From Sphingobacterium athyrii (lineage in GTDB: Bacteria > Bacteroidota > Bacteroidia > Sphingobacteriales > Sphingobacteriaceae): a stretch of DNA of 64,000 bases. Each line of letters opens with the position of its first letter. Within the stretch, counting starts at the first letter, position 1. The stretch spans positions 124,001-188,000 of the forward strand of contig NZ_QCXX01000003.1 of the NCBI RefSeq assembly GCF_003071065.1. Direction: 5' to 3'. The position numbers and the translations under genes are program-made. This document shows positions 1 to 9,901 of the stretch, piece after piece. The notes beneath the pieces are model-generated. The model searched no databases. It had not been told where the DNA came from and worked only from the letters and a program-made list of their open reading frames with translations.

Positions 1-1980
1 CGGGATGTTTGGGTCGTCAAGGCCGATCAGGTGCATCTGGATCAATGGGGGGTATATGCCTATCCGGAACTTAAGGGTGGGAAAGGAATACTCCATACTG
101 AAATTACGGTGGTCAACAGTTCGTCATTGCGTAGCCCAGTTACCGTGCAGCAGGAGCTCATCGATGCCGAAGGCAGGCTCATTGAGAAAAAATCCGGGCA
201 GCTTACTATCGCTGCTGCAGATAAAGCACGCCTAGACCTGAAATTGACAGCATCAAATCCAAAGCTGTGGAGCTTAACGCAGCCTATACAATATACATTG
301 CGGACGACGCTTTGGCAAAAAGGTAAACAGATAGATCAGTCTGAAGTAAAGACCGGTTTTAGGACCTTTACCTTTGATCCGGATAAAGGCTTTGCCTTAA
401 ACAACCAATGGATGAAAGTGAAAGGTGTCTGCTTGCATCACGATGCCGGTGTCCTCGGTGCCGAGGTCTATACCGAAGTGTGGAAGCGTCGCTTACTCAC
501 TTTAAAATCGTTGGGTGTTAACGCTATACGTACAAGTCATAATCCGCAAGCTACCTCACTCTATACTTTATGTGATGAGCTTGGTCTGCTGGTTATGGAT
601 GAAGCGTTTGATGAGTGGGAATTTCCGAAGCGAAAGTGGCTACAGGGCTGGAATGTCGGTGTACCTGGTTTTGAAGGAGCTTATGACTTTTTTGAAGCGT
701 GGGGGGAGCGGGATTTGAGCGATATGGTCCAAAGGGACCGGAATCACCTTTCAATATTTGCCTGGAGCATAGGCAATGAAGTGGATTATCCAAATGATCC
801 CTATTCGCATCCGATTTTGAATGGCGAAAAAAAAGAAGGTGGTTTTACACAAGCTTCATATGGTGGTTATAAAACAGATGCGCCGGATGCCATGCGCTTG
901 GGGGATATTGCCAAACGCCTTGTGGCTGTGGTAAAAAAATACGATCGAAGCCGGGCGGTAACGGCAGGCCTGGCGGGTGTAGCGATGTCCAATGAAACGG
1001 CCTACCCCGGAGCGCTTGATATTGCGGGATACAATTATACGGAGAGCCGATATCAGGAAGACCACCAGCGTTACCCGACGCGTGTCATATTTGGTAGTGA
1101 AAATCGGCATGATCTTCCGGCGTGGCTGGCTGTACGCGACAATGCGCATATATTTGGACAGTTTCTTTGGACGGGGATCGATTATCTAGGCGAATCGGGC
1201 CGTTGGCCTTCACGCGGTTTTTATTCGGGCTTACTTGATTTTGCCGGATTTATCAAACCTCGGGGATATTTTCGCCAATCTTTATGGTCCGAAAAACCCA
1301 TGGCCTATTTGGGAACCTATCCATTGGGAGCGAAAGCTAGCGCTACTGATGTTTGGTCAGCTTCAGAAATTGAGCAGGAGCAGCGGAAGAACGAAAGGCC
1401 CTCCATGGATGCATGGCCAATCTGGAATTATCAGGATGGCCAGCAGGTTCGTGTGGTTTGCTATACTAATAGTGCTGCAGCCCGACTAACACTGAATGGT
1501 CAGACCGTGGGCGCAGAGAAAAAATACGATGCGAAAACAGGAATTATATATTGGGATATCCCTTATGCCACTGGTAGGCTGGAAGTGATCGGGGTGGACG
1601 GCAATGGAAAAGAAGTTGTGCGTCACGGAATTCAATCCAGCCAACGGCCAGTATCTATTCAAGCTGTGCGCGTTGGGGATCAGTTGATCAAAGCAGGTGG
1701 GCTGTTGCAGCTAATGGTGCAGCTTGTCGATGAAAAGGGTATTCCCGTGACTGTTTCAGAAGATGAAGTTACCTGCGATATAGCTGGTAATGCACGTTTA
1801 TTGGGTATGGAGGCAGGGAACAATACCGATATGGGCGACTATACGGATAATAGGCAACGGGTCCACCAAGGTAAAATGGTCGTTTATGTACAATCAACGG
1901 GCAAAGCAGGAGATCACATCAGTATTCGATTCACCTCACCGTGGCTTAAAGCAGCCACGGTGAATTATATCGTTAACTGA
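1..1980 (+). CDS. Glycoside hydrolase family 2 (beta-galactosidase-like, DUF4982 type), 5' truncated
   Basis: The reading frame is open from base 1, so the N-terminus (signal peptide and start of the sugar-binding domain) lies outside the window. The visible part holds the end of the GH2 sandwich and immunoglobulin-like domains, then a TIM barrel starting near GVCLHHDAG (codon 132 counted from the in-frame GTG at 31). The acid/base Glu is in SIGNEVDYP (codon 250) and the nucleophile Glu in FGSENRH (codon 357). A DUF4982-like module and a C-terminal beta domain follow. Such enzymes are exo-acting beta-glycosidases (galactosidase, glucuronidase or similar) in the periplasm; the substrate cannot be read from the sequence. 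It converges with the GH127 gene, with 5 bp between the stops. Confidence 0.9.
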   Translation, partial: RDVWVVKADQVHLDQWGVYAYPELKGGKGILHTEITVVNSSSLRSPVTVQQELIDAEGRLIEKKSGQLTIAAADKARLDLKLTASNPKLWSLTQPIQYTLRTTLWQKGKQIDQSEVKTGFRTFTFDPDKGFALNNQWMKVKGVCLHHDAGVLGAEVYTEVWKRRLLTLKSLGVNAIRTSHNPQATSLYTLCDELGLLVMDEAFDEWEFPKRKWLQGWNVGVPGFEGAYDFFEAWGERDLSDMVQRDRNHLSIFAWSIGNEVDYPNDPYSHPILNGEKKEGGFTQASYGGYKTDAPDAMRLGDIAKRLVAVVKKYDRSRAVTAGLAGVAMSNETAYPGALDIAGYNYTESRYQEDHQRYPTRVIFGSENRHDLPAWLAVRDNAHIFGQFLWTGIDYLGESGRWPSRGFYSGLLDFAGFIKPRGYFRQSLWSEKPMAYLGTYPLGAKASATDVWSASEIEQEQRKNERPSMDAWPIWNYQDGQQVRVVCYTNSAAARLTLNGQTVGAEKKYDAKTGIIYWDIPYATGRLEVIGVDGNGKEVVRHGIQSSQRPVSIQAVRVGDQLIKAGGLLQLMVQLVDEKGIPVTVSEDEVTCDIAGNARLLGMEAGNNTDMGDYTDNRQRVHQGKMVVYVQSTGKAGDHISIRFTSPWLKAATVNYIVN

Positions 1981-1985
1981 TGCAT

Positions 1986-4349
1986 TTATTCATTGGAGCG
2001 GAGTGTCCGTATTTCTAAAATTTTGTGACTAGGGGACGTTAATGTCCCCTTAATTTTTACTTCTATTGTCGACATAGCGGTACTTCCTTTGGGAAGCTTT
2101 ATGCGCGAGGTTTTAACAACAGCACTGCTATCAGTGCTCTTTAGGGTTTCAACAAGGATTCCATTGATCCAGATTTCGCTGGTCCGCAGCGCAGTATCTG
2201 TCATATACTTCAGGTATAATGCACTAGCATCTGTATTTTTTAGCTGGTAACTGAACCAGCCGCTGGCTTCACGCCAACGCGTATCGTCAGTGCTCCCGGC
2301 CTTGCTACTTTCTTCCCGAAAGAAATGATCCGATTCCGGCTGTTGTTCTCCAGCAATAACCTTGTCCACCGTGATTGCAGTGAGGGCAAGGCTTTCGCGT
2401 TCATCCCTTTCAATTTTATCCTGCAGCTGTTGAAGTTGGGCAGAGGTTGCTTGTGGCCAATAAAGAATATACCTACTGTCATGAATACCATAGAAAGGTT
2501 CAAGTTCCATTTTTAGTGTGTCTTTTCCTCGGTGAAGTCCTGTGAGTGTAAAATGCAATGGTTTGGAGGAAACAGGATGGATAAGCGTTGGGATCGCCTT
2601 GGGATCACCTGTTAGGATAGGGATATCGCGCAATGGGACCTGCTTTCCAGATGCAATATGGCCCATCCGGCTATCGTCGGCCTTGAGTCCCTTTAAATCA
2701 TTTGTTCCGGAGCGTGCAGCGAGGACAACAGGACCATAGGATATGCAATAATAATTACTTTGGTCAGGCAACTGTTCGGCCTGGATTTCCATTGGTAATT
2801 CCATACGCAGGCGATCTCCGGGCTTCCAGGTACGTTTTATTTTAATATGTGTTTCCGTGGAATCCGTAATGGGATAAGATTTTTCGTTTATTGATATAGT
2901 TGGATTAGTCTTCAGCCATTTAGGTTTTCGTAGATAAAGAGCAAATTCATGTTTATTTTTTGAATTAATGATCAGCGAGGTATATGGATCCTTCGGGAAA
3001 TTGTTGTCCTGAATGATCTCGATTCCCTTCTCTTTCCAATTTAGTCGAGAGGGAACAAAGAGATTGATGTACAAGTCATCCTGTGTATGTGCATAAATCA
3101 TTTCGCCATACTTGGCATGGTTTTCCATTCCAGACCCCACGCAGCACCACATACTCGTCTGTGGTTGGGAGTAGACGCGATAATGTCCCGGACGGATTTG
3201 CGTGAAGTAGACAAGTCCACCGTGTTCGGGATGTTGGGTAGATAAAATGTGATTATATAATGCCTTTTCATAAAAATCCATATACTTGGCCTGTTGATCT
3301 GTACGGTACAGCATTTTTGTGAGCCTGAGCATATTGTAGGTGTTACAGGTCTCGGGGCCCTCGATGCTATGAACCATCTTCGAAAAATCGTTTGTAGGAT
3401 TAAAGTGTTCACTGACACTATTCCCACCGATGGCAATGGATCTATGCAATACAACGTTATCCCAGAAATAGCGTACAGCCTCCGCCCATTGTACATCGTT
3501 GGAGAGTTCTGCAATTCGTGCGAAGCCCAGAACTTTCGGGATCTGCGTATTGGCATGTAATCCCGTTAATTTACCCTGATGTTGTTTTAAGGGGACCAAG
3601 ATGGATTGGTGAGAAAATTTTCGCGCAAGATCCAGGTATTTGGGGTTTTGAGTAATTGCAGCGACATCTGCAAAAATTTCATTGAGACCACCATGTTCAC
3701 TGCGCAACATATCCTGTATTTGATTCTCAGACAGTTGGGAAACCAATCTCAGAGCCCAATCAGTCATCTCAATAAGCATGGTTTTAGCGGTTTGATTAGC
3801 CGTCAGCAAGAAGACATCGCGCAATCCGGCGTAGGTTTTATGAATATTATAAAGCGGAACCCACTTTCCATTTAGACTAAAAGTGCTTGATTGGATATTA
3901 CCCATATGAATTTCTTCCCAGATGCGTTTACCTCCCGGGACACCGCCAATATAGCCATTTCCATTTGCTTGCTGACAGTGCCGCAGGGTTATAATCATAT
4001 AATCAAGTCGTTCTTTGATCCGCGGATCGTCAGTAGAAGCGTACATATGTGAGAGTGCAGAAAGGTAATGACCGCCGATATGACCGTCCAAACCAGTGTT
4101 TTCCCAGTTCGTGTAAGATTCTTTAATGACAGGTAAGCCAGCTTCCCTTAAAAACGGAGTAAGTAGACGATCAGGATCCATCGCCAATAGGTATTGCAAA
4201 TCAAGCTGTTGTGCATGATAAAAGGGGCCCGGTAATAATCGAATATCCTTTAGATCGAAATAGTTTAGCTGTTTGGGTGACTGTGCAAATAAAGATGAAC
4301 AAAAAGCGAATACAAAGATTATTTGGGAAAGACTACTATTTAATTTCAT
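1986..4349 (-). CDS. GH127 beta-L-arabinofuranosidase-like (DUF1680) with signal peptide
   Basis: This protein of about 787 aa resembles the DUF1680/GH127 family, which removes beta-L-arabinofuranose using a zinc-bound cysteine nucleophile. The family residues are visible: E333-x-C335 in GPETCNTYN and the Cys pair C402-C403 in MWCCVGSG, corresponding to the Glu/Cys zinc site and nucleophile of the Bifidobacterium enzyme HypBA1. I start at the Met followed by a hydrophobic signal peptide (MKLNSSLSQIIFVFAF) rather than at the longer in-frame start at 4397, which would put 16 unrelated residues before it. The C-terminal third (from about residue 560) is a beta-rich accessory region typical of Bacteroidota members. 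Periplasmic release of L-arabinose side chains fits the rest of the locus, but activity is inferred. Confidence 0.9.
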   Translation of the reverse strand: MKLNSSLSQIIFVFAFCSSLFAQSPKQLNYFDLKDIRLLPGPFYHAQQLDLQYLLAMDPDRLLTPFLREAGLPVIKESYTNWENTGLDGHIGGHYLSALSHMYASTDDPRIKERLDYMIITLRHCQQANGNGYIGGVPGGKRIWEEIHMGNIQSSTFSLNGKWVPLYNIHKTYAGLRDVFLLTANQTAKTMLIEMTDWALRLVSQLSENQIQDMLRSEHGGLNEIFADVAAITQNPKYLDLARKFSHQSILVPLKQHQGKLTGLHANTQIPKVLGFARIAELSNDVQWAEAVRYFWDNVVLHRSIAIGGNSVSEHFNPTNDFSKMVHSIEGPETCNTYNMLRLTKMLYRTDQQAKYMDFYEKALYNHILSTQHPEHGGLVYFTQIRPGHYRVYSQPQTSMWCCVGSGMENHAKYGEMIYAHTQDDLYINLFVPSRLNWKEKGIEIIQDNNFPKDPYTSLIINSKNKHEFALYLRKPKWLKTNPTISINEKSYPITDSTETHIKIKRTWKPGDRLRMELPMEIQAEQLPDQSNYYCISYGPVVLAARSGTNDLKGLKADDSRMGHIASGKQVPLRDIPILTGDPKAIPTLIHPVSSKPLHFTLTGLHRGKDTLKMELEPFYGIHDSRYILYWPQATSAQLQQLQDKIERDERESLALTAITVDKVIAGEQQPESDHFFREESSKAGSTDDTRWREASGWFSYQLKNTDASALYLKYMTDTALRTSEIWINGILVETLKSTDSSAVVKTSRIKLPKGSTAMSTIEVKIKGTLTSPSHKILEIRTLRSNE

Positions 4350-4920
4350 TTCAAATTTAAGGTATGTAATCAGCTGCATGATCAAAGTATGCAACAAGTT
4401 GGTTATTGGATAATTCGAAGTATTGTATCGTTAAACCAAAGATATAAATTACAAAACGATTTTTAAATGTTTTTTTAACATTTATTATGCTGCTATATTT
4501 AGATGCCTGTTGATCCTTTGATTTGAAGCAATTTTATCGGAGGAATACCGTCGTACGTCTTATTGATGTTATATTGATTATACCTCCTGCGAATCGAAAT
4601 TTGGAAGAAGGGTCTGAACTTGTATTGAAGACACCTGGCATTAACCTGTTAATTTATTGGTTTTAGACATTTTTACCCTTCTTTTAATTATTTGTTGCAA
4701 GGTCATTTTTTCGAAACCTATAGCTTTGCTTAATAACCAATTGGCGAACCGCTAGCGCATTCTTATGAATGATCCGAGAATGGGAACAATGAATTTTTAG
4801 CAATGCATCTTGTATTCTTTTAGTGCTTACAGTCAGTATGCTAGTAATAACCAATTCGTGTAAATAAATAACCAAGTACTCGCCTCTAGGGGCAATAAGA
4901 CATTTATCTCAAATAAGATT
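4350..4920. other. 571-bp divergent intergenic region between GH127 and susC
   Basis: This region separates the minus-strand GH127 gene from the plus-strand susC. It contains the 75-bp element at 4667-4741 (listed separately), followed by a leader of about 190 bases before the susC ATG. ATAACCAAT occurs at 4733-4741 and 4847-4855. On the minus strand, TATCTTTG (4437-4444) fits the Bacteroidota -7 consensus for GH127, but I see no good -33 partner. An imperfect inverted repeat lies at 4539-4547/4579-4587. No convincing protein fragment was seen on either strand. Confidence 0.6.
4667..4741 (+). promoter_or_regulatory. Shared 75-bp promoter element, copy 1 (susC/susD)
   Basis: The element starts ACATTTTTACCCTTC, has TATTTG at its positions 24-28, TAGCTTTG (Bacteroidota -7 form TAnnTTTG) at 4721-4728 and ends ATAACCAAT. 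It aligns without gaps to the copy at 42076-42150, with 61 of 75 identical bases by hand count. Two more diverged copies precede the xus operon and the symporter gene. Half-sites at positions 1 and 22 are 21 bp apart, two helical turns, as expected for an AraC-type dimer on direct repeats. The local HTCS is the obvious candidate regulator; binding is inferred. Confidence 0.75.
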
Positions 4921-7900
4921 ATGAACAGAAATTATGTGTCTTCTTTCTTTTGTTTTCCTAAAGAAAGGAACAGGAAAGTAAAATGGTTGTTAATGGCTTC
5001 CATGTTAATGTCCATTGGGCGACTGTCTGCTCAAGAAAAAGTCATTCACGGAAAGATCGTAAGCGATCAAGGGAAACCGATTATCGGGGCATCGATCAAA
5101 GTGAAGGACAAAACCCTCAGTACATCAACAAATGAGAAAGGCGAATTTGTACTCAAGCTCAATCCAGGCGAAACCATTATTGTATCCAATGTAGGATATA
5201 ATCATGTAGAATATGTAATCGGTAATTCTTCGGAAATCAGTATCTCGCTTGTGGCTTCAGAAATTGCGGTAGATGAGGTTGTAGTGGTGGGCTACGGTAA
5301 GCAGAAGAAGGTCGATCTGACGTCTTCTATTGCTGTTGTGGATACCAAAGATCTTGTGAAAGTCCCCGGAGGAACGATTGCCACGCTTCAGAGTGCTGTG
5401 CCGGGGGTGCAGGTAACCAATGGTGCCATCCGTATCCGTGGTGTTGGATCCATTAACGGAACTGATCCGCTTTATGTGGTTGACGGAATGATCGGTGGAG
5501 CTATGCCCGACGAAAATAATATTGCCAGCATCCAGGTTCTGAAAGATGCTGCTTCAAGTGCCATTTATGGTGCCCGGGGGGCCAATGGTGTTATTTTGGT
5601 CACCACAAAACGGGGTAAAGCAGGGGATGTGAAGCTCGATTACAATGCTTTCGCCGGCATCAAAAATATTTCTCACAATGTGCCCCTCCTGAACGGTCAA
5701 CAATTGGCCGAACTGATTAATGAGGAAATGTACAATAAAGATCCTTCGCGCCAAGACTATCTAGCCGCTTTGTCCAAACCGTCCGCCATCGGGCAGGGGT
5801 ATAATATGATGAATGAATTGTTGCAGACGGGCAATTACCAAAGGCATAATCTCTCGGTTTCGGGCGGATCTCAAAATGCTAATTTTCGGCTGAGCGGTAT
5901 CTATGCTACAGACAAATCCATTATTATTCAGGATAAAAACAAGTATTATGGGACCCAATTTATCTCTGATTTTACCAAGGGAAAACTCAAAATAGGTGAA
6001 ACACTATCCTTGGGCTATACCCGTCGTAACTGGAGCGATAAAAATATTATCGATGCACAAAAGTGGTCCTCGACATTACCGTTGTACGATGCGAACAGCA
6101 GCACAGGATTTGCAGGAGCAGGGAATGGAACAGATGTACAGAGTGCTTTGGCAAATGCTTATCTCAACAAAAATGTCAATGACAATTTTTCGGTAAACGG
6201 CAATGCCTGGGCTACCTATGAAATCATAAAAGGACTGGTTTATAAATTTAACATGGGAATAGACCTTAGCCGTGTGCGGAATGAGGGATATATCGGCAAC
6301 TACTCGGTCGGTCAATATCAAAACCATAGTCCTGATGAGCTCAATATATCCAGCAGTCAGAATAACCGCTGGTTATTTGAAAATACGCTGACGTATGAAA
6401 ATAATTTTGGAAAACATGCGATTTCTGCTTTGGCAGGGATCACCTCGGAAGAGTCGCGATACAATGCTGTAAACGCGGGTGCCCGTGGTTTGCCCAGTCC
6501 AGATGTTTTGATCCTCAATTCGGCTTCCTTGGCCAGTTCCCGTCTTGTGGGATCAGGTGTAGGGCAATCGGCCATGTACTCGATGTTGGGTCGGATCAAC
6601 TATAATTATGACAATCGTTACCTGTTGACATTTAATATGCGACGGGATGGATCGGCCAACTTTAGCAACCAATACCGTTACGGCAATTTTCCTTCGGTAT
6701 CAGCAGGCTGGCGGATCAGCCAGGAATCATTTATGAAAGCCTTTCCTGCGATCAGCGAATTGAAACTACGCGGTAGTTATGGGCTTTTGGGGAATTCGGA
6801 TATTGCACAATATCAATATCAACGGACGGTTAGTTTCGATCATGTCTGGTATTACCTGAACAATGTGATGGTCACGGGTGCCCTGCCACAGACGCCCTCC
6901 AATCCGAATGTAAAATGGGAAAGTCAGTATTCAACTGACCTTGGTCTCGATCTGGAACTCTTTGATCATAAGTTGGCACTGACTGTCGATTACTATAATA
7001 AAAAGACGGAGGACATGCTGATCAATGTACCCATTTCGTTTACCGCCGGCTATGTCAACAACTTTCCCGTGCTGAATGCCGGCAGCATACGGAACCGGGG
7101 CTGGGATATCTTGGCATCGTACAAAGATCAGGTAGGTAATTTTGGCTATCGTATCGGCGCCAATATTTCTTTTGTGAAAAACCGTGTGCTGAGCCTGGGC
7201 AACAATAATGAAATTTTATGGGGAAGTATCTCGCCTGGGGGAGAAAATGTCACAAGGACGGCCGTTGGCCGTTCAGTGGGGGAATTTTGGGGCTACACAA
7301 CCAACGGTTTATATACTAACCAAGCGCAATTGGATGAAGATAAAGCTTTTGCGCCCAATGCAGCACTTGGGGATGTACGGTTCAACGACCGAAATGGCGA
7401 CAAGGTCTTAAATGATCAGGATAAGGACTTTTTGGGAAGCCCAATACCCGATTTTAGCTATGGTTTCAATGCTGATGTTAGCTATAACAGTGCTATAGGG
7501 ATGTTTGATCTGTCGATGATGTGGCAGGGAAGTCAAGGAAACGACATCTACAACAATAGCCGCTATTGGGGCGAGGGGATGTACCATTACTATAATAATT
7601 TTGCTTCAACGCTGGATCGCTACCGTGCAGAAGAAATTATCTTCAAAAATCCAGTATCCGGTGAAACGACAGTGTATCCCAAAAATACAGATACCGATAT
7701 TCCACGTGCTGTACTTGGTGATCCTAATCAGAATTTAAGGGCTTCGAACAGGTTTGTTGAGGAAGGTTCTTATCTGCGGCTCAAAGTCGTCAATATTGGT
7801 TACAGTTTTTCTAGCCCGACGCTTGATCGCTGGAAGATCGATCGTTTACGGTTTTATGTAGGCGCAAAGAACCTGCTGACCTTTACCAAATATTCGGGTT

Positions 7901-8028
7901 ACGACCCAGAAGTTGGCTCGGGTGATACACGTTCTAACTTAAGCCGTGGAATAGATGGACAAACCCCATGGGGACTGAGTTTCCCTAATTCTAAGGAGTA
8001 TTTTTTTGGTATTCAAATTTTATTCTAA
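4921..8028 (+). CDS. SusC/RagA-type TonB-linked outer membrane transporter
   Basis: The protein has 1035 aa. A signal peptide (residues about 18-38) is followed by a carboxypeptidase-regulatory-like beta domain (about 40-112), the TonB-box-like VDEVVVVGYG (117-126), a plug domain with the family pattern YVVDGMIGG and YGARGANGVILVTTKRG, and a 22-strand-type barrel ending in the aromatic FFGIQILF. SusC proteins import oligosaccharides through the outer membrane, powered by TonB and capped by the SusD partner encoded 16 bp downstream. The glycan is not readable from the sequence. Because its promoter nearly matches that of the pentose-phosphate/xylanolytic operon, arabinoxylan-derived oligosaccharides are the likely ligand (inference). 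Confidence 0.95.
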   Translation: MNRNYVSSFFCFPKERNRKVKWLLMASMLMSIGRLSAQEKVIHGKIVSDQGKPIIGASIKVKDKTLSTSTNEKGEFVLKLNPGETIIVSNVGYNHVEYVIGNSSEISISLVASEIAVDEVVVVGYGKQKKVDLTSSIAVVDTKDLVKVPGGTIATLQSAVPGVQVTNGAIRIRGVGSINGTDPLYVVDGMIGGAMPDENNIASIQVLKDAASSAIYGARGANGVILVTTKRGKAGDVKLDYNAFAGIKNISHNVPLLNGQQLAELINEEMYNKDPSRQDYLAALSKPSAIGQGYNMMNELLQTGNYQRHNLSVSGGSQNANFRLSGIYATDKSIIIQDKNKYYGTQFISDFTKGKLKIGETLSLGYTRRNWSDKNIIDAQKWSSTLPLYDANSSTGFAGAGNGTDVQSALANAYLNKNVNDNFSVNGNAWATYEIIKGLVYKFNMGIDLSRVRNEGYIGNYSVGQYQNHSPDELNISSSQNNRWLFENTLTYENNFGKHAISALAGITSEESRYNAVNAGARGLPSPDVLILNSASLASSRLVGSGVGQSAMYSMLGRINYNYDNRYLLTFNMRRDGSANFSNQYRYGNFPSVSAGWRISQESFMKAFPAISELKLRGSYGLLGNSDIAQYQYQRTVSFDHVWYYLNNVMVTGALPQTPSNPNVKWESQYSTDLGLDLELFDHKLALTVDYYNKKTEDMLINVPISFTAGYVNNFPVLNAGSIRNRGWDILASYKDQVGNFGYRIGANISFVKNRVLSLGNNNEILWGSISPGGENVTRTAVGRSVGEFWGYTTNGLYTNQAQLDEDKAFAPNAALGDVRFNDRNGDKVLNDQDKDFLGSPIPDFSYGFNADVSYNSAIGMFDLSMMWQGSQGNDIYNNSRYWGEGMYHYYNNFASTLDRYRAEEIIFKNPVSGETTVYPKNTDTDIPRAVLGDPNQNLRASNRFVEEGSYLRLKVVNIGYSFSSPTLDRWKIDRLRFYVGAKNLLTFTKYSGYDPEVGSGDTRSNLSRGIDGQTPWGLSFPNSKEYFFGIQILF

Positions 8029-8044
8029 TTACTAAATAGAAATC

Positions 8045-9649
8045 ATGAACAGACACTATATTAAACTTGCTGCTGCTGCTCTGTTATTACAGTTTTCGAG
8101 CTGTAAACCAAATTTGGATCTCTCCAACCCGCAGGAATTGTCGACAGATACTTATTATAAAACAGCAGATCAATTGGAAAATTCGGTTGTACCCGCATAC
8201 CAGGCACTGATCGGGCGTACGCAGGGGGGATATGCACGTAGTTTGTATTACGAACTTTTGGCTCCCGGGGACGATTATAACCATACCTTTAAATGGGAGC
8301 CCATGTATCAGGATACGTACAATACTCCTGCTAGTGATGGGATGGCAGCCCTTACCTGGAAAGATTTTTGGAACGGGGTTTTTGCGGCGAATTTGGCCAT
8401 CGACCGTATAACAAATTTTGCAGGTGAAATAGAGCAGAATAGAAAAAATAGACTTTTGGGCGAAGCTTATTTCCTGAGAGCGTTGCATTATTGGCATCTC
8501 GGAATGCTTTTTGGAGAAACCATTCCGCTGATTAACAAACCGGTGGAAACAAACGAAGATTACTATCCGGGCAATTCACAGGCAGGTGCTGTGTACGCAC
8601 TGATCGTAGATGATTTTAAAAAAGCTTCGGAATTGTTGCCGACGCGGGCCGCACTCTATGCCGATAGTAAAATGATTGGTCGGGCAACAAAAGGTGCAGC
8701 ACAAGCTTATCTCGCCAAAACTTACCTTTATAAACCCATTCTGGCAAAAGGACAGACGGCGGATTTTGCAAATGCTGAGATTCAATTAAAAAGTGTTATT
8801 GATAGTAAGGAGTACCAATTGATGTCCTCCTATAGAGATAATTTTTTGGAAACGAAAGAGAATAATCAGGAGTCTGTTTTCGAGGTACAACTCTATAATG
8901 GGCCAGGTTGGCTCGGGGACGATATATCGAGCTCGTGGCGATGGCAGGAAATCGGCATGTTTGACGGCACCGGTGGCGCTTGGTGGAATCTCGCTCCCAA
9001 TAAAATGGCACATGATGAATTTGAAGATGGAGATCCTAGAAGGTTTATGACCTTATGGTGCGAGAATGGCGCAAAGTTTACGCAATTGGATGGTAAGGTC
9101 ACCACTTATACGGACTGGATGAAAAGTCTGGCGACCAATAAGGATCTCTATGGTACAAGAAAATATTGCCCAGATGTGCAGATAGCGGATTTTGACAATG
9201 GCAATAACGACCGCATTTTTCGGTATAGTGACGTCCTTCTTCTTTATGCGGAGTGTCTTAACGAACGAGGTGATATAGCCGGTGCCAAGCAATATATCAA
9301 CCTTGTGCGTAAACGTGCCAATAATATCGTTCCTGATGAGCAGCCTCACATGTGGTATCAAAAATCCAATGGAACAATTCCCGAGGTAGACGGATTGATT
9401 GCGCAGGGTTTAGTGAAAAACGGTATTTCGTTGACTACCATTAAAAATATTATCGTGCATGAGCGATTTGTTGAATTTTTGGGCGAATATCAACGATATT
9501 TTGACCTTTTGCGGTGGGGTATGGCCGATCCCGCCTGGCTGGAACCTTTAAAGAAAGGGGGCTGGTCGCCAAAAGCCATGTATTATCCTTTCCCTCAAGC
9601 TGAACTGGATAATAATAAAAATTTAAAAGGTAATGAGATGAACAATTGA
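8045..9649 (+). CDS. SusD/RagB-type glycan-binding lipoprotein
   Basis: This 534-aa lipoprotein has a lipobox ending at Cys20 (LLLQFSSC). The N-terminal NPQELSTDTYY region and the TPR-like helices around EAYFLRALHYWHLGMLFG are typical of SusD N-terminal domains, and HERFVEFLGEYQRYFDLLRWG is the conserved C-terminal RagB/SusD signature. It should sit on the cell surface as the lid of the SusC barrel encoded just upstream, and bind the imported glycan. A strong intrinsic terminator follows at 9695-9721, so the two genes probably form a bicistronic unit. Confidence 0.95.
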   Translation: MNRHYIKLAAAALLLQFSSCKPNLDLSNPQELSTDTYYKTADQLENSVVPAYQALIGRTQGGYARSLYYELLAPGDDYNHTFKWEPMYQDTYNTPASDGMAALTWKDFWNGVFAANLAIDRITNFAGEIEQNRKNRLLGEAYFLRALHYWHLGMLFGETIPLINKPVETNEDYYPGNSQAGAVYALIVDDFKKASELLPTRAALYADSKMIGRATKGAAQAYLAKTYLYKPILAKGQTADFANAEIQLKSVIDSKEYQLMSSYRDNFLETKENNQESVFEVQLYNGPGWLGDDISSSWRWQEIGMFDGTGGAWWNLAPNKMAHDEFEDGDPRRFMTLWCENGAKFTQLDGKVTTYTDWMKSLATNKDLYGTRKYCPDVQIADFDNGNNDRIFRYSDVLLLYAECLNERGDIAGAKQYINLVRKRANNIVPDEQPHMWYQKSNGTIPEVDGLIAQGLVKNGISLTTIKNIIVHERFVEFLGEYQRYFDLLRWGMADPAWLEPLKKGGWSPKAMYYPFPQAELDNNKNLKGNEMNN

Positions 9650-9694
9650 TCTGAGAAAGTTATTGGTTATTTATTCATAGTTAGTGTTAGGTGG

Positions 9695-9721
9695 AGGTGC
9701 CCTTTTTAGGGCACCTTTTTT
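9695..9721 (+). terminator. Intrinsic terminator after susC/susD
   Basis: A perfect 8-bp stem (AGGTGCCC at 9695-9702 pairing with GGGCACCT at 9709-9716) closes a 6-nt loop and runs into a T tract. It lies 46 bp after the susD stop and separates this pair from the GH29 gene, which must have its own promoter within 9722-9901. I could not identify a clear -33/-7 pair there. Confidence 0.85.
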
Positions 9722-9901
9722 GGGAATCAACTGAACAAAAAGAATCCGGTGTCGATATTGTACTAGTATTGATCGATTATGTAGTTTCTTTCCTAGGACA
9801 ATACAGTTATTTTTGATTTTAGAGAAAATAACAAATTATAAACCGAATGATTTTGTCCGGCACTTTGCGCTCAAAGCATTCCAATCGAAGTTCAGATTAC
9901 A

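Noticed and set aside
4539..4587. Imperfect inverted repeat GGAGGAATA / TATACCTCC as a riboswitch or operator
   Set aside because: Only 8 of 9 pairs with a 31-nt loop and outside any predicted leader; chance is likely.
4684..4875. 63-codon minus-strand frame overlapping the promoter element upstream of susC
   Set aside because: It has no homology that I recognise and coincides with a conserved promoter element, which explains the conservation better than coding.
9722..9901. A fifth copy of the shared promoter element upstream of the first GH29
   Set aside because: There is no ACATT-type half-site at the right distance from a TAnnTTTG box; TAGTTTC near 9781 lacks the partner sequence.
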